Below are positions 46,891 to 54,453 of a stretch of DNA of 64,000 nt, piece after piece. Under the pieces are notes generated by a model, which did no database searches, was not told the DNA's origin, and saw only the letters and a list, made by a program, of their open reading frames with translations. Numbering within the stretch: position 1 is the stretch's first letter; each line of letters begins with the position of its first letter. This stretch comes from Streptomonospora nanhaiensis (GTDB lineage Bacteria > Actinomycetota > Actinomycetes > Streptosporangiales > Streptosporangiaceae): positions 1,860,001-1,924,000 of the forward strand of contig NZ_CP113264.1 in NCBI RefSeq assembly GCF_026642255.1, written 5' to 3'. The translations under genes and the position numbers were made by a program.

Positions 46891-47658
46891 ATGAGCGTGT
46901 TTCAGCGACTTTCGATGATCTTCAAATCCAAGGCCAACAAGGCCTTGGACTCGGTCGAGGACCCCAGGGAAACCCTCGACTACTCGTACCAGAAACAGCT
47001 CGAACTCCTGCAGAAGGTCCGTCGTGGGGTGGCGGACGTCGCGACCTCCCGCAAGCGGGTCGAGCTCCAGATCCAGCAGCTGGAGCAGCAGTCCGGCAAG
47101 CTGGAGAACCAGGGCCGGGCGGCCCTGACCCAGGGCCGCGAGGACCTCGCCCGCGAGGCCCTCACCCGCCGCTCCGGCCTGGCCACGCAGATCGAGGGCC
47201 TGCGCGAGCAGCACGCCAACCTCCAGGGCGAGGAGCAGAAGCTCACGCTGGCGGCCCAGCGCCTCCAGGCCAAGGTGGACGCCTTCCGCACGCGCAAGGA
47301 GACCATCAAGGCGACGTACACCGCCGCCCAGGCCCAGACGCAGATCAGCGAGGCCTTCTCCGGCATCTCCGAGGAGATGGGCGACGTCGGCATGGCGGTC
47401 CAGCGTGCCGAGGACAAGACCGCCGAGATGCAGGCCCGCGCCGGCGCCGTCGACGAACTGCTCGCCTCCGGCGCGCTCGACGACGTCACCGGCACCGCCA
47501 AGGACGACATCCAGAGCGAGCTCGACCGGATGGCCAGCACCACCGGCGTCGAGGCCGAGCTGGAGCGCATGAAGATGGAGCTCGGCGGCGGCAGCTCCAC
47601 CCCTCAGATCGAGGGCGGGAACGGCGCCGGCAGCACCGGGAACCGGGAGGGCTCGTGA
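46891..47658 (+). CDS. pspA: PspA/IM30 family membrane-stress protein
   Basis: Peripheral membrane protein of the ESCRT-III-like PspA/Vipp1 family, which assembles on damaged membranes and limits proton leak. The 255-aa protein is almost entirely coiled coil after the amphipathic N-terminal helix MSVFQRLSMIFKSKANKALD. It contains the DPRETLDYSYQKQLELLQKVRRGVADV segment (split here for reading: DPRETLDYSY then QKQLELLQKVR) and ends in a Gly/Ser/Asn-rich tail. ATG 46891 has a GA-rich ribosome-binding site. Coupled by a 4-nt overlap to pspAA; htpX and pspAB follow 600-1600 bp downstream. Confidence 0.93.
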   Translation: MSVFQRLSMIFKSKANKALDSVEDPRETLDYSYQKQLELLQKVRRGVADVATSRKRVELQIQQLEQQSGKLENQGRAALTQGREDLAREALTRRSGLATQIEGLREQHANLQGEEQKLTLAAQRLQAKVDAFRTRKETIKATYTAAQAQTQISEAFSGISEEMGDVGMAVQRAEDKTAEMQARAGAVDELLASGALDDVTGTAKDDIQSELDRMASTTGVEAELERMKMELGGGSSTPQIEGGNGAGSTGNREGS

Positions 47659-47933
47659 TCGTCCGCATCATGGGTGAGGGCCAGGTCGACCTGACCGAGG
47701 CCGACCTGCAACTGCTCAACTCCTTCGACTCCGCGCTGGAGTCGGCGATCGAGTCGGGTGACGAGGAGACGTTCCGCCAGGCCCTGCACGACCTTCTCGC
47801 GAAGGTCCGGGAGGACGGCAGGCCGCTGCCCCCCGACGCCCTGGAGCCGTCCGAGTTCATCCTTCCGCACGCCGACGCCAGCATGGAAGAGGTGCGGCAG
47901 ATGCTCCAGGACGACGGGCTCATCCCCGGCTAG
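47655..47933 (+). CDS. pspAA: PspA-associated protein PspAA
   Basis: A 92-aa acidic protein beginning MIVRIMGEGQVDL, with NSFDSALESAIESGDEETF and a C-terminal SMEEVRQMLQDDGLIPG. This matches the small PspAA proteins that sit next to actinobacterial pspA; they are thought to modulate PspA. GTG start at 47655 overlaps the pspA stop (GTGA), so translation is coupled. Confidence 0.85.
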   Translation: MIVRIMGEGQVDLTEADLQLLNSFDSALESAIESGDEETFRQALHDLLAKVREDGRPLPPDALEPSEFILPHADASMEEVRQMLQDDGLIPG

Positions 47934-48060
47934 GACCGGTCCTCTCCGTCCGCGCACACCGCATCCGTCCAGGTGTGCGCCGGACAGGGGCAGCGGGATC
48001 CGACAGGCCCGGCCACGGCCGGTCGGAACCGCGCTCGGTGCCTGCGCGCGCGTGTTTTCG

Positions 48061-48095
48061 CCGAGGCCGCCGTGACACCGTCACGGCGGCCTCGG
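48061..48095 (+). terminator. Terminator after pspA-pspAA
   Basis: Perfect 16-bp arms (48061-48076, 48080-48095) and a 3-nt loop, with no T-tract on the plus side. It lies in the 347-bp gap 47934-48280, whose right half should hold the htpX promoter; a TTGACC is seen at 48219-48224 but no -10 at normal spacing. Confidence 0.65.
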
Positions 48096-48280
48096 CGTGT
48101 GCGGGGGCCGGTGTGCGACGGAACACCCCGCTCCCGACCGCCCCGGTGGAACCCGGCACCCCCGGGTCCCCGTTGACCGGAGAGGGGGACGCACCGTGGG
48201 GGACACGCTGTACACCGCTTTGACCCCTTTCTCACCTGTGCGAACTACACTCCGAGACAGTCGGGGGAGAGGAGTGCGGC

Positions 48281-49204
48281 ATGGCTGGTTCCAAGTTCAG
48301 GCCGGACCGCGGGCTCACCACCCGGATGGTGACGACCATGGGCCTCCTGGCCCTGGTGTACGCGGCCTTCGTGGTCGGACTGGTCCTGGTGGGGCTCAAC
48401 GTGTGGCTCGTGGTCCTCCTCGTCGCCGGGTTCGCGCTCTTCAGCTACTTCGCCTCCGACAAGATCGCCATGTTCTCCATGGGGGCCAAGGAGGTCACGC
48501 CCCAGCAGGCGCCCGAGCTGCACGCCGTGGTCGACCGGCTGTGCGCCATGGCCGACATGGCCAAGCCCAGGGTCGGGGTCGCCGACACCGACGTCCCCAA
48601 CGCCTTCGCCACCGGCCACAACGAGAAGAGCGCGGTCATCTGCGTGACGACCGGCCTCATGCGCCGCCTGGAGGGCCCCGAGCTGGAGGCGGTCGTCGCC
48701 CACGAGCTGTCCCACATCGCCCACCGCGACGTCATGGTCATGACCGTCGCCGGGTTCCTCGGCATCGTCGCGGGCTTCCTCACCCAGGCGGGCCTGCGCT
48801 TCGCCATGTTCGCCGGGGCGAGCCGCGGCAACAACAACAACGGGCCGGCGCCCGCGGTGGTCGCCCTCCTGGTCGTCCTGGTCAGCGCCGTCGCCTGGGC
48901 GCTCAGCTTCCTGCTCACCCGGGCGCTGTCCCGGTACCGGGAGCTCTCGGCCGACCGGGCCGCCGCCTACCTGACCGGGCGCCCCTCCGTGCTGGGGAGC
49001 GCCCTCACCAAGATCACCGGCGACATGGCGCGGATCCCGAGCCGCGACCTGCGCCAGGTGGAGCCGTTCAACGCGTTCTTCTTCGCCCCCGCGCTCTCCC
49101 GCAAGGGGTTCAGCTTCAGCCGGCTGGTCGCGACCCACCCCCCGGTCGACCAGCGCCTGTCCCAGCTCTCCGAGATCTCCCGGCAGCTCGGACAGGGCCG
49201 CTGA
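48281..49204 (+). CDS. htpX: Membrane metalloprotease HtpX (M48)
   Basis: Integral membrane zinc protease that degrades damaged membrane proteins. The 307-aa protein has two N-terminal helices (about residues 17-58), the zinc motif HELSH (His141, Glu142, His145), further membrane segments (about 151-170 and 189-212) and the third ligand in RYRELSADRAAA. ATG 48281 follows GAGGAG. Placement between pspAA and pspAB supports a shared membrane-stress role. Confidence 0.95.
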   Translation: MAGSKFRPDRGLTTRMVTTMGLLALVYAAFVVGLVLVGLNVWLVVLLVAGFALFSYFASDKIAMFSMGAKEVTPQQAPELHAVVDRLCAMADMAKPRVGVADTDVPNAFATGHNEKSAVICVTTGLMRRLEGPELEAVVAHELSHIAHRDVMVMTVAGFLGIVAGFLTQAGLRFAMFAGASRGNNNNGPAPAVVALLVVLVSAVAWALSFLLTRALSRYRELSADRAAAYLTGRPSVLGSALTKITGDMARIPSRDLRQVEPFNAFFFAPALSRKGFSFSRLVATHPPVDQRLSQLSEISRQLGQGR

Positions 49205-49248
49205 GCGGGGTCGCGGCGGGCGCCACCCGACCGACGAGGGAGCACACG

Positions 49249-49848
49249 ATGAGTTTCTGGCGGGCCCTGCTGGGCCGCTCCAAGCCGACCGCACCCGACC
49301 TCGACGCCCTCTTCGGCCTGCCCTCGGCGGCCGTCACCCTGCGGGCCGCGGCCGGGTTCCGGCCCACCGGCGCGGGGTCCGTCGCCTTCCGCGCCACCGA
49401 GGGCGCGGCCTTCGCCGACCTGGAACGCGACATCACCGCGCTGCTCGACGCCGGCGACGGGCCGCCGGTCGACCAGGTCACCGACGACTACGGCTACACG
49501 TGGCTGGTCGTCCGCTCGCACGACCCGGCGGGAGCGGAGGGGGAGGTCGCCGACCCCGACATCACCGGCCTGGTCACCGACCTGCACGCCGTCAACTCCA
49601 CCCTGGAGGCCAACGGGTACGGACCCTCGCTCCTGTGCTCCCTCGTCGGGTTCACGGACGGGACGCGCTCCCTGGGCCTCGTGTACCTGTACAAGCGCGG
49701 GACCTTCTACCCCTTCGCTCCCACCGGCGACGGCCGGCACAGGGACAACGCCCTCGAACTCCAGCTCGAGGCCGCCGTCGGCGACGACCTGCCCCTGGAG
49801 CGGGACCGCTCGCGCTGGTTCCCGGTCTACGGCGCGCCGGGACTGTGA
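49249..49848 (+). CDS. pspAB: PspA-associated protein PspAB
   Basis: A 199-aa cytoplasmic protein starting MSFWRALLGRSKPTAPDLD, with DYGYTWLVVRS, VTDLHAVNSTLEANGYG, LVYLYKRGTFYPFAP and a C-terminal RDRSRWFPVYGAPGL. This matches the PspAB family found beside htpX and pspA in actinobacteria; its biochemical role is unknown. GAGGGAG precedes the ATG. It starts 44 nt after htpX, so the two likely form an operon. Confidence 0.85.
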   Translation: MSFWRALLGRSKPTAPDLDALFGLPSAAVTLRAAAGFRPTGAGSVAFRATEGAAFADLERDITALLDAGDGPPVDQVTDDYGYTWLVVRSHDPAGAEGEVADPDITGLVTDLHAVNSTLEANGYGPSLLCSLVGFTDGTRSLGLVYLYKRGTFYPFAPTGDGRHRDNALELQLEAAVGDDLPLERDRSRWFPVYGAPGL

Positions 49849-49902
49849 CCCGGGACGCCATCTCCCGGCGGCACGGACCGCGCCGGGAGATGGCGTCCCG
49901 GG
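49849..49902 (+). terminator. Very long perfect hairpin after pspAB
   Basis: 22-bp perfect arms (49849-49870, 49881-49902) and a 10-nt loop, beginning directly after the pspAB stop codon. No T-tract. Confidence 0.7.
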
Positions 49903-49910
49903 GCCGGACA

Positions 49911-50140
49911 AATTACCCTGGGAGGACGAGCACACCCGTGCTTCGCCGGAACCTCCCCCACGCCAGGGGGCACTGGGGAACGGTGGCAGGGAGAACACAG
50001 CGGCGGCACGGCGGAATGCCGGACCGGCCCCGGGCGTTGGGACCCGTTGAAGAGGACAGGACCCGCCGCGGCGGGCCGGTCCCCCAAGCGACCAGGGGTC
50101 GCCAGGCAGCCGCAACCCCTTTTCAGAGGAGCTTTACAAC
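49911..50140 (+). other. Long leader upstream of erpA
   Basis: A possible -10 (TTACCC) lies near 49911. The following 220 nt can fold: CTGGGAGG pairs with CCTCCC further on, enclosing AGCAC-N4-GTGCT, and a CCCGCCGCGGCGGG palindrome lies nearer the gene. I cannot match it to a known riboswitch. No open frame is convincing. Confidence 0.3.
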
Positions 50141-50488
50141 ATGACGGTTCAGAGCGAGGTCACCGAGGGGATCAACCTCACCGACGAGGCGTCCGGCAAG
50201 GTCAGGGCGCTTCTGGAGCAGGAGGGCCGGGACGACCTCCGTCTCCGTGTGGCCGTCCAGCCCGGTGGTTGCTCGGGGCTGCGTTACCAGCTCTACTTCG
50301 ACGAGCGCGACCTGGACGGGGACGTGGTCACCGACTTCGGCGGCGTCGAGGTCGTCACCGACCGGATGAGCTCCCCCTACCTCGTCGGCGCCACGATCGA
50401 CTTCGTGGACACCATCGAGAAGCAGGGGTTCACGATCGACAACCCCAACGCCACGGGTTCCTGCGCCTGCGGCGACTCCTTCAACTAG
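50141..50488 (+). CDS. erpA: A-type iron-sulfur cluster carrier
   Basis: HesB/IscA/ErpA-type scaffold that delivers Fe-S clusters to target proteins. The 115-aa protein carries the three cluster cysteines Cys44 (GGCSGLRY), Cys108 and Cys110 (GSCACGDSF). AGAGGAG precedes the ATG. Clients encoded nearby could include LipA and NsrR; that link is inference. The position next to the adenosine kinase gene matches mycobacterial and Streptomyces order. Confidence 0.94.
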   Translation: MTVQSEVTEGINLTDEASGKVRALLEQEGRDDLRLRVAVQPGGCSGLRYQLYFDERDLDGDVVTDFGGVEVVTDRMSSPYLVGATIDFVDTIEKQGFTIDNPNATGSCACGDSFN

Positions 50489-50721
50489 GGGGTACGCCCC
50501 CGCCGCCGGCCGCGGCGGGCGGCGGGGCACCGGGGGAGGGCGGACATCCGTCCTCCCCCTCGTCGTTTCCGCAGCCCCGCGCGGGGAATCCCGATGACGG
50601 AACCCCGGCCGGGAGCGGCACTCGGTACCCTGGGTCGGTCCGAAACGGGCACGTCCTCGGCCTGCCCGCACCCGTCCGGTCGCCCCGACCGGACGCCTCC
50701 CACCCAAGGAGCCTTCGTCCC

Positions 50722-51693
50722 GTGCGTATCGCGGTTGCCGGATCCATCGCCACCGACCACCTCATGTCCTTCGAGGGCCGGTTCGCGGAACAGATCATCC
50801 CCGACCAGATCCAGCAGTTGTCACTCTCCTTCCTGATCGACGAGCTGGACGTCCGTCGCGGAGGCGTCGCGGCCAACATCTGCTTCGGCATGGGCGGCTT
50901 CGGCCTCGCCCCCGTCCTCGTCGGCGCGGCGGGGGCCGACTTCGAGGACTACCGCGCCTGGCTGGACCGCCACGGGGTGGACACGTCCGCCGTGTACATC
51001 TCCGAGCTGCGGCACACCGCCCGCTTCATCTGCACCACGGACCGCGACCAGAACCAGATCGCCTCGTTCTACGCGGGCGCCATGGCCGAGGCGCGCAACA
51101 TCGAGCTCCAGGCGGTCGCGGAGCGGGTCGGCGGGCTCGACCTCGTCCTCATCGGCGCCGACGACCCGCTCGCCATGGTCCGCCACAGCGAGGAGTGCCG
51201 CACGCGCGGCATCCCCTTCGCGGCGGACCCCTCCCAGCAGCTGGCCCGGATGGAGGGCCCCGAGGTCCGCACCCTCATCGAGGGGGCGACCTTCCTGTTC
51301 GGCAACGAGTACGAGAAGGCCCTCGCGGAGCAGAAGACCGGCTGGTCCGACGCGGACGTCCTGAGCCGGGTCGGCACCCGCGTCACCACCCTCGGGGCCA
51401 AGGGCGCCCGCATCGACCGGGAGGGCGAGCCGGCCCTGCACGTCCCCGCGGCCTCGGTCGACAACCTCGTCGACCCCACCGGCATGGGGGACGCCTTCCG
51501 CGCGGGCTTCCTGGCCGCCCACTCCTGGGGTCTGTCCCTGGAGCGGGCCGCCCAGGTCGGCAACGCCACCGCCGTGCACTGCCTGGAGGCGGACGGTCCG
51601 CAGGAGTACACCATGACCGGCGCCTCCCTGCTGGAGCGCGTGGAGAAGTCGTACGGCGCCGCGGCCGCCGCCGAGGTCCGGCCGTTCGTCTGA
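50722..51693 (+). CDS. Adenosine kinase, PfkB family
   Basis: Cytoplasmic purine-salvage kinase, 323 aa, converting adenosine to AMP. It closely follows mycobacterial AdoK (Rv2202c): IAVAGSIATDHLMSFEGRF at the start, SLSFLIDELDVRRGGVAAN, ASFYAGAMAEARNI, FAADPSQQLAR, the PfkB signature DPTGMGDAFRAGF with the catalytic Asp, and the C-terminal AAAEV. GTG at 50722 has AAGGAG 10 nt upstream. Many annotations call this simply a carbohydrate kinase. Strong by similarity recalled, not searched. Confidence 0.9.
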   Translation: MRIAVAGSIATDHLMSFEGRFAEQIIPDQIQQLSLSFLIDELDVRRGGVAANICFGMGGFGLAPVLVGAAGADFEDYRAWLDRHGVDTSAVYISELRHTARFICTTDRDQNQIASFYAGAMAEARNIELQAVAERVGGLDLVLIGADDPLAMVRHSEECRTRGIPFAADPSQQLARMEGPEVRTLIEGATFLFGNEYEKALAEQKTGWSDADVLSRVGTRVTTLGAKGARIDREGEPALHVPAASVDNLVDPTGMGDAFRAGFLAAHSWGLSLERAAQVGNATAVHCLEADGPQEYTMTGASLLERVEKSYGAAAAAEVRPFV

Positions 51694-51757
51694 CCGGGGG
51701 TCCCGGGCGCCGTCCCCCGCCCGCGCGGGTCGGGGCGGTGCCCGGGAACCCGTAGAG

Positions 51758-52056
51758 TAGATAGTCGCGACCCGCACGACCCGATCCGATCCCGGACCGG
51801 GCCGCGCCCCGAACGGTCGGCCGTGCGCCCCAGGGCGCCCCGGCCGCCCGCACGGGGAGCCCCGTGCCCGCCGGTGCGCTGAAACGCGTACCGGTTACCT
51901 AGCCCAAGCCGTCCGCGCAGGGTCGCCGCGACGGTGGGGAACCCACCCCGGACCCCCGTGCCACGGCACGCGGTCGGGGCTCGGGCGCCGTGAGCGCCTC
52001 CCAGATCTAGGCAAGCCTTACCTGGGATTCCCTGATTCACCCTGAAAGGACATTGC
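51758..52056 (+). other. Long structured leader of rpsD
   Basis: A -10 like TAGATA (51758-51763) implies a 5' leader of about 285 nt. It contains several short hairpins (GCACGGGG-AG-CCCCGTGC, GGTGGG-N3-CCCACC, GTGC-N4-GCAC, GGCGC-N5-GCGCC). S4 is an autogenous translational repressor in other bacteria, so a control RNA is plausible. No gene is seen in this 363-bp gap. Confidence 0.4.
52007..52025 (+). promoter_or_regulatory. Iron-box-like dyad before rpsD
   Basis: CTAGGCAAGCCTTACCTGG matches the IdeR/DmdR iron-box consensus TTAGGTTAGSCTAACCTAA at about 13 of 19 positions, counted by hand. It lies 32 nt before the rpsD start. May be fortuitous. Confidence 0.3.
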
Positions 52057-52668
52057 ATGCGCTACACCGGACCGAAGGTGCGGTTGTCCCGGCGCGCCGG
52101 CACCCCGCTGACCCGTAAGGCGGTCAGCTACTTCGAGAAGCGTCCGTACCCGCCCGGTGAGCACGGTCGCCGTGTCCGCCGCAACAGCAGCGACTTCGCC
52201 GTCCGTCAGGCGGAGAAGCAGAAGGTGCGCTGGTACTACGACCTGACCGAGAAGCAGCTGGTCAGGATCTACGAGAACGCGAAGAAGCGCTCCGGCCGCA
52301 CCGGTGAGGAGATGCTCGCCGAGCTGGAGATGCGTCTGGCCACGGTCGTGCTGCGCGCCGGTCTGGCCGCGTCGATCTACGCCGCCCGCCAGTTCATCAA
52401 CCACGGCCACGTCACCGTGGACGGCAAGAAGGTCGACATCCCGTCGTACCAGGTCAAGCCGGGCCAGATCATCGAGGTTCGGGAGAAGTCCCGCAACATG
52501 GTGCCGTTCGTCGAGGCCGCCGAGGGCGTCCACGCGGACGACAAGATCGCCGGCTTCCTCGCGGTGAGCCACAAGGACCTGCGCATCGCGGTCATCGACC
52601 GCCCCAAGCGCGAGCAGATCCCGGTGCCCTTCGACGAGCAGCTCGTCGTCGAGTTCTACGCCCGCTAG
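52057..52668 (+). CDS. rpsD: 30S ribosomal protein S4, cysteine-free type
   Basis: Primary 16S rRNA-binding protein that starts assembly of the small-subunit body. The 203-aa protein has the S4 N-terminal domain (YFEKRPYPPGEHGRR), the S4 RNA-binding domain (about residues 90-155, LEMRLATVVLRAG, ARQFINHGHVTVDGKKVDIPSYQVKPG) and the C-terminal DEQLVVEFYAR. It contains no cysteine, so it is the zinc-independent form, like the stand-alone S4 of Streptomyces. AAAGGA precedes the ATG. Not in a ribosomal operon here; the terminator follows directly. Confidence 0.96.
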   Translation: MRYTGPKVRLSRRAGTPLTRKAVSYFEKRPYPPGEHGRRVRRNSSDFAVRQAEKQKVRWYYDLTEKQLVRIYENAKKRSGRTGEEMLAELEMRLATVVLRAGLAASIYAARQFINHGHVTVDGKKVDIPSYQVKPGQIIEVREKSRNMVPFVEAAEGVHADDKIAGFLAVSHKDLRIAVIDRPKREQIPVPFDEQLVVEFYAR

Positions 52669-52719
52669 TCGCGAACCCCGCGCCCTGCGCGCGTCCCCAG
52701 GGACGCACCGGGGACCGGA

Positions 52720-52750
52720 GAGGCCGCGCGGACCCCGTCCGCGCGGCCTC
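52720..52750 (+). terminator. Terminator after rpsD
   Basis: Perfect 13-bp arms GAGGCCGCGCGGA / TCCGCGCGGCCTC with a 5-nt loop; tail GTCGTGTG without a T-run. Confidence 0.65.
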
Positions 52751-52844
52751 GTCGTGTGCGGGCGCCCTCCCGCGCCGCTCCCGGGAAACACCGGGCGGCG
52801 AATCGTTATCGCAACGGGATGGCGGGACGTGCGCCGGAGCCGGT

Positions 52845-53093
52845 TCAGTACATCCGGCGGATGTGAAACGCGCTACCCCGACCCAGGGGCTCCTCCGCGA
52901 GGAACTCGTGCATCTTCATGCGGCACCACGCGGGGATGTCGGCCCGCGCGGCCGGGTCGTCCGCGGTGACCGCGATGACCGACCCGATGGGCACTTCTCC
53001 CAGTCTGGCGGCCAGCATGATGATCGGGACGGGGCACTTGCGGCCCACCGCCTCGACCGTGACCAGCGGGGCCTGCGGCGGATACCCGGGCAC
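52845..53093 (-). CDS. TusA/SirA-like sulfurtransferase family protein
   Basis: Small (82 aa) cytoplasmic protein with the TusA motif: VEAVGRKCPVPIIMLAARLG, conserved Cys20 and the CPxP turn, then VIAVTADDPAARADIPAWCR. TusA proteins relay persulfide sulfur to tRNA thiolation, molybdenum cofactor or other pathways; here the acceptor is unknown. GTG at 53093 follows AGGGGG at a suitable distance; longer frames upstream look non-coding. Divergent from ctaC. A role near Fe-S or cofactor supply is only suggested by context. Confidence 0.8.
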   Translation of the reverse strand: MPGYPPQAPLVTVEAVGRKCPVPIIMLAARLGEVPIGSVIAVTADDPAARADIPAWCRMKMHEFLAEEPLGRGSAFHIRRMY

Positions 53094-53505
53094 GGAACAC
53101 CCCCTGCGCGTCGTCGTCCTGTCCCCACCATCTTGACCCGCCCGGCCCCGTAAGGCGAACCCGGTTAAGGGCGTCGTAAACCCAGCGATACGCTCGCCTT
53201 GGTCTTTCCTCGCGAAGCTTCCGGAACCGCCGCCCACGAGCGGCGGGGTCGCCCGCGGGGAGGAGGGCCCGGGGGGACGCCGGGCCGCGCTCCGTAGCCA
53301 GCCGGGAGGGTATCCTCCGCGGGCGAACGGGCCCGGCTCCACGTACCGCCGCGCGTTCCGCGCAGGGGCGTCTGGCAACACGCTGACCAGGTAAGCCCAT
53401 GAACGGCACGCCGGGCGGTTCGCGATAATGTTTCCCCTTGACAAGCTTTGGACACTTAGGCCGCCCGTGGAGGATCCACGGGCTTCACCGCTGGGAAGGC
53501 AATCC
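53094..53505. other. Divergent spacer tusA-like / ctaC
   Basis: 412 bases. For ctaC the best -10 is GATAAT (53424-53429), about 80 nt before the start; a lone TTGACA at 53438-53443 lacks a -10 at normal distance. The leader contains a possible short stem near 53460-53480. No gene seen. Confidence 0.45.
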
Positions 53506-54453
53506 GTGAGTCCGACCCGCCAAGAAAATCGGCGCCCCAATCCGCGCCGATGGGCACCACGCGGCGCCGCGCTCGCCGTGCTGGGGCTGGCCGCGACCGG
53601 CTGCGCGTCGAACGATCTCACTCGTTTGGGCATGCCGGAGCCGATCACCGACCAAGCCGAGCGTGTTCTCTCGCTCTGGCAGGGCTCCTGGGTGGCGGCT
53701 TTCGCGGTCGGCATTCTCGTGTGGGGGCTGATCATCTGGTCAGTCATCTTCCACCGCAAGCGCTCTGAGCAGTTGCCGCCGCAGGTGCGGTACAACATGC
53801 CCATCGAAGCGCTCTACACCGTCCTGCCGATCGTCGTCATCTCCGTGCTCTTCTTCTTCACCGCGCGGGACCAGGCGATCATCCTGGACACCGACGAGCC
53901 GGCCGACGTGAACATCGAGGTCGTGGCCTTCCAATGGGCCTGGCAGTTCAACTACCTCGACGACACCAAGGAGAACGGCGGCGAGGTGCTCTTCTCCGAG
54001 ACGGGCATCCCCAACCCGGACGGCACCGCCGACCCCTCGACGCAGACCACCCTGGTGCTTCCCGAGGGCGCGACCGTCCACTTCGACCTCCACTCGCCCG
54101 ACGTCATCCACTCGTTCTGGATCCCCGAGTTCGGCTTCAAGATGGACGTCGTCCCCGGACGTGACAACGCGTTCCAGGCGAGCCTCACCGAGGACAGCGC
54201 GGGCCAGTACATCGGCCGCTGCGCGGAGCTGTGCGGGGTCGACCACACCCGCATGCTCTTCAACGTCGAGGTCCTTCCCCAGGACGAGTACGACGCCTGG
54301 GCCGCCGAGCAGGAGCAGGCGGCCGTGACCGCCGACAACGAGGCCGCCGAGGCCGTGGATTCCGAAGCGGACTCCGCCGACGGCTCGGGCGCCGAGGGAT
54401 CGGATGCCGAGGGCACCGGTGCGGGCGCGGCCGACGCCGAGGAGAACGAGTAA
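53506..54453 (+). CDS. ctaC: Cytochrome c oxidase subunit II
   Basis: Carries the CuA centre that takes electrons from cytochrome c (in actinobacteria from the bcc complex) to subunit I. The 315-aa protein is a predicted lipoprotein (lipobox AATGC, Cys33) with two membrane helices (about residues 62-84 and 104-122) and an extracellular cupredoxin domain. The full CuA set is present: His202, Cys239, Cys243, His247, Met250. The last 45 residues are acidic and low-complexity (EAADSE-type repeats), longer than in typical subunit II. GTG at 53506 follows GGGAAGG. The stop abuts the ctaD start. Confidence 0.96.
   Translation: MSPTRQENRRPNPRRWAPRGAALAVLGLAATGCASNDLTRLGMPEPITDQAERVLSLWQGSWVAAFAVGILVWGLIIWSVIFHRKRSEQLPPQVRYNMPIEALYTVLPIVVISVLFFFTARDQAIILDTDEPADVNIEVVAFQWAWQFNYLDDTKENGGEVLFSETGIPNPDGTADPSTQTTLVLPEGATVHFDLHSPDVIHSFWIPEFGFKMDVVPGRDNAFQASLTEDSAGQYIGRCAELCGVDHTRMLFNVEVLPQDEYDAWAAEQEQAAVTADNEAAEAVDSEADSADGSGAEGSDAEGTGAGAADAEENE

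Noticed and set aside
48219-48251. htpX promoter TTGACC ... TACACT
   Set aside because: The spacer would be 21 bp, too long for a normal vegetative promoter.
49920-50060. Cobalamin or other known riboswitch before erpA
   Set aside because: A GGGGAACGGTGGC stretch recalls part of the cobalamin consensus, but the B12-box and the rest of the core are missing.
53438-53443. Perfect TTGACA as -35 of ctaC
   Set aside because: No -10-like hexamer lies 16-19 nt downstream; GATAAT upstream of it is the better promoter element.
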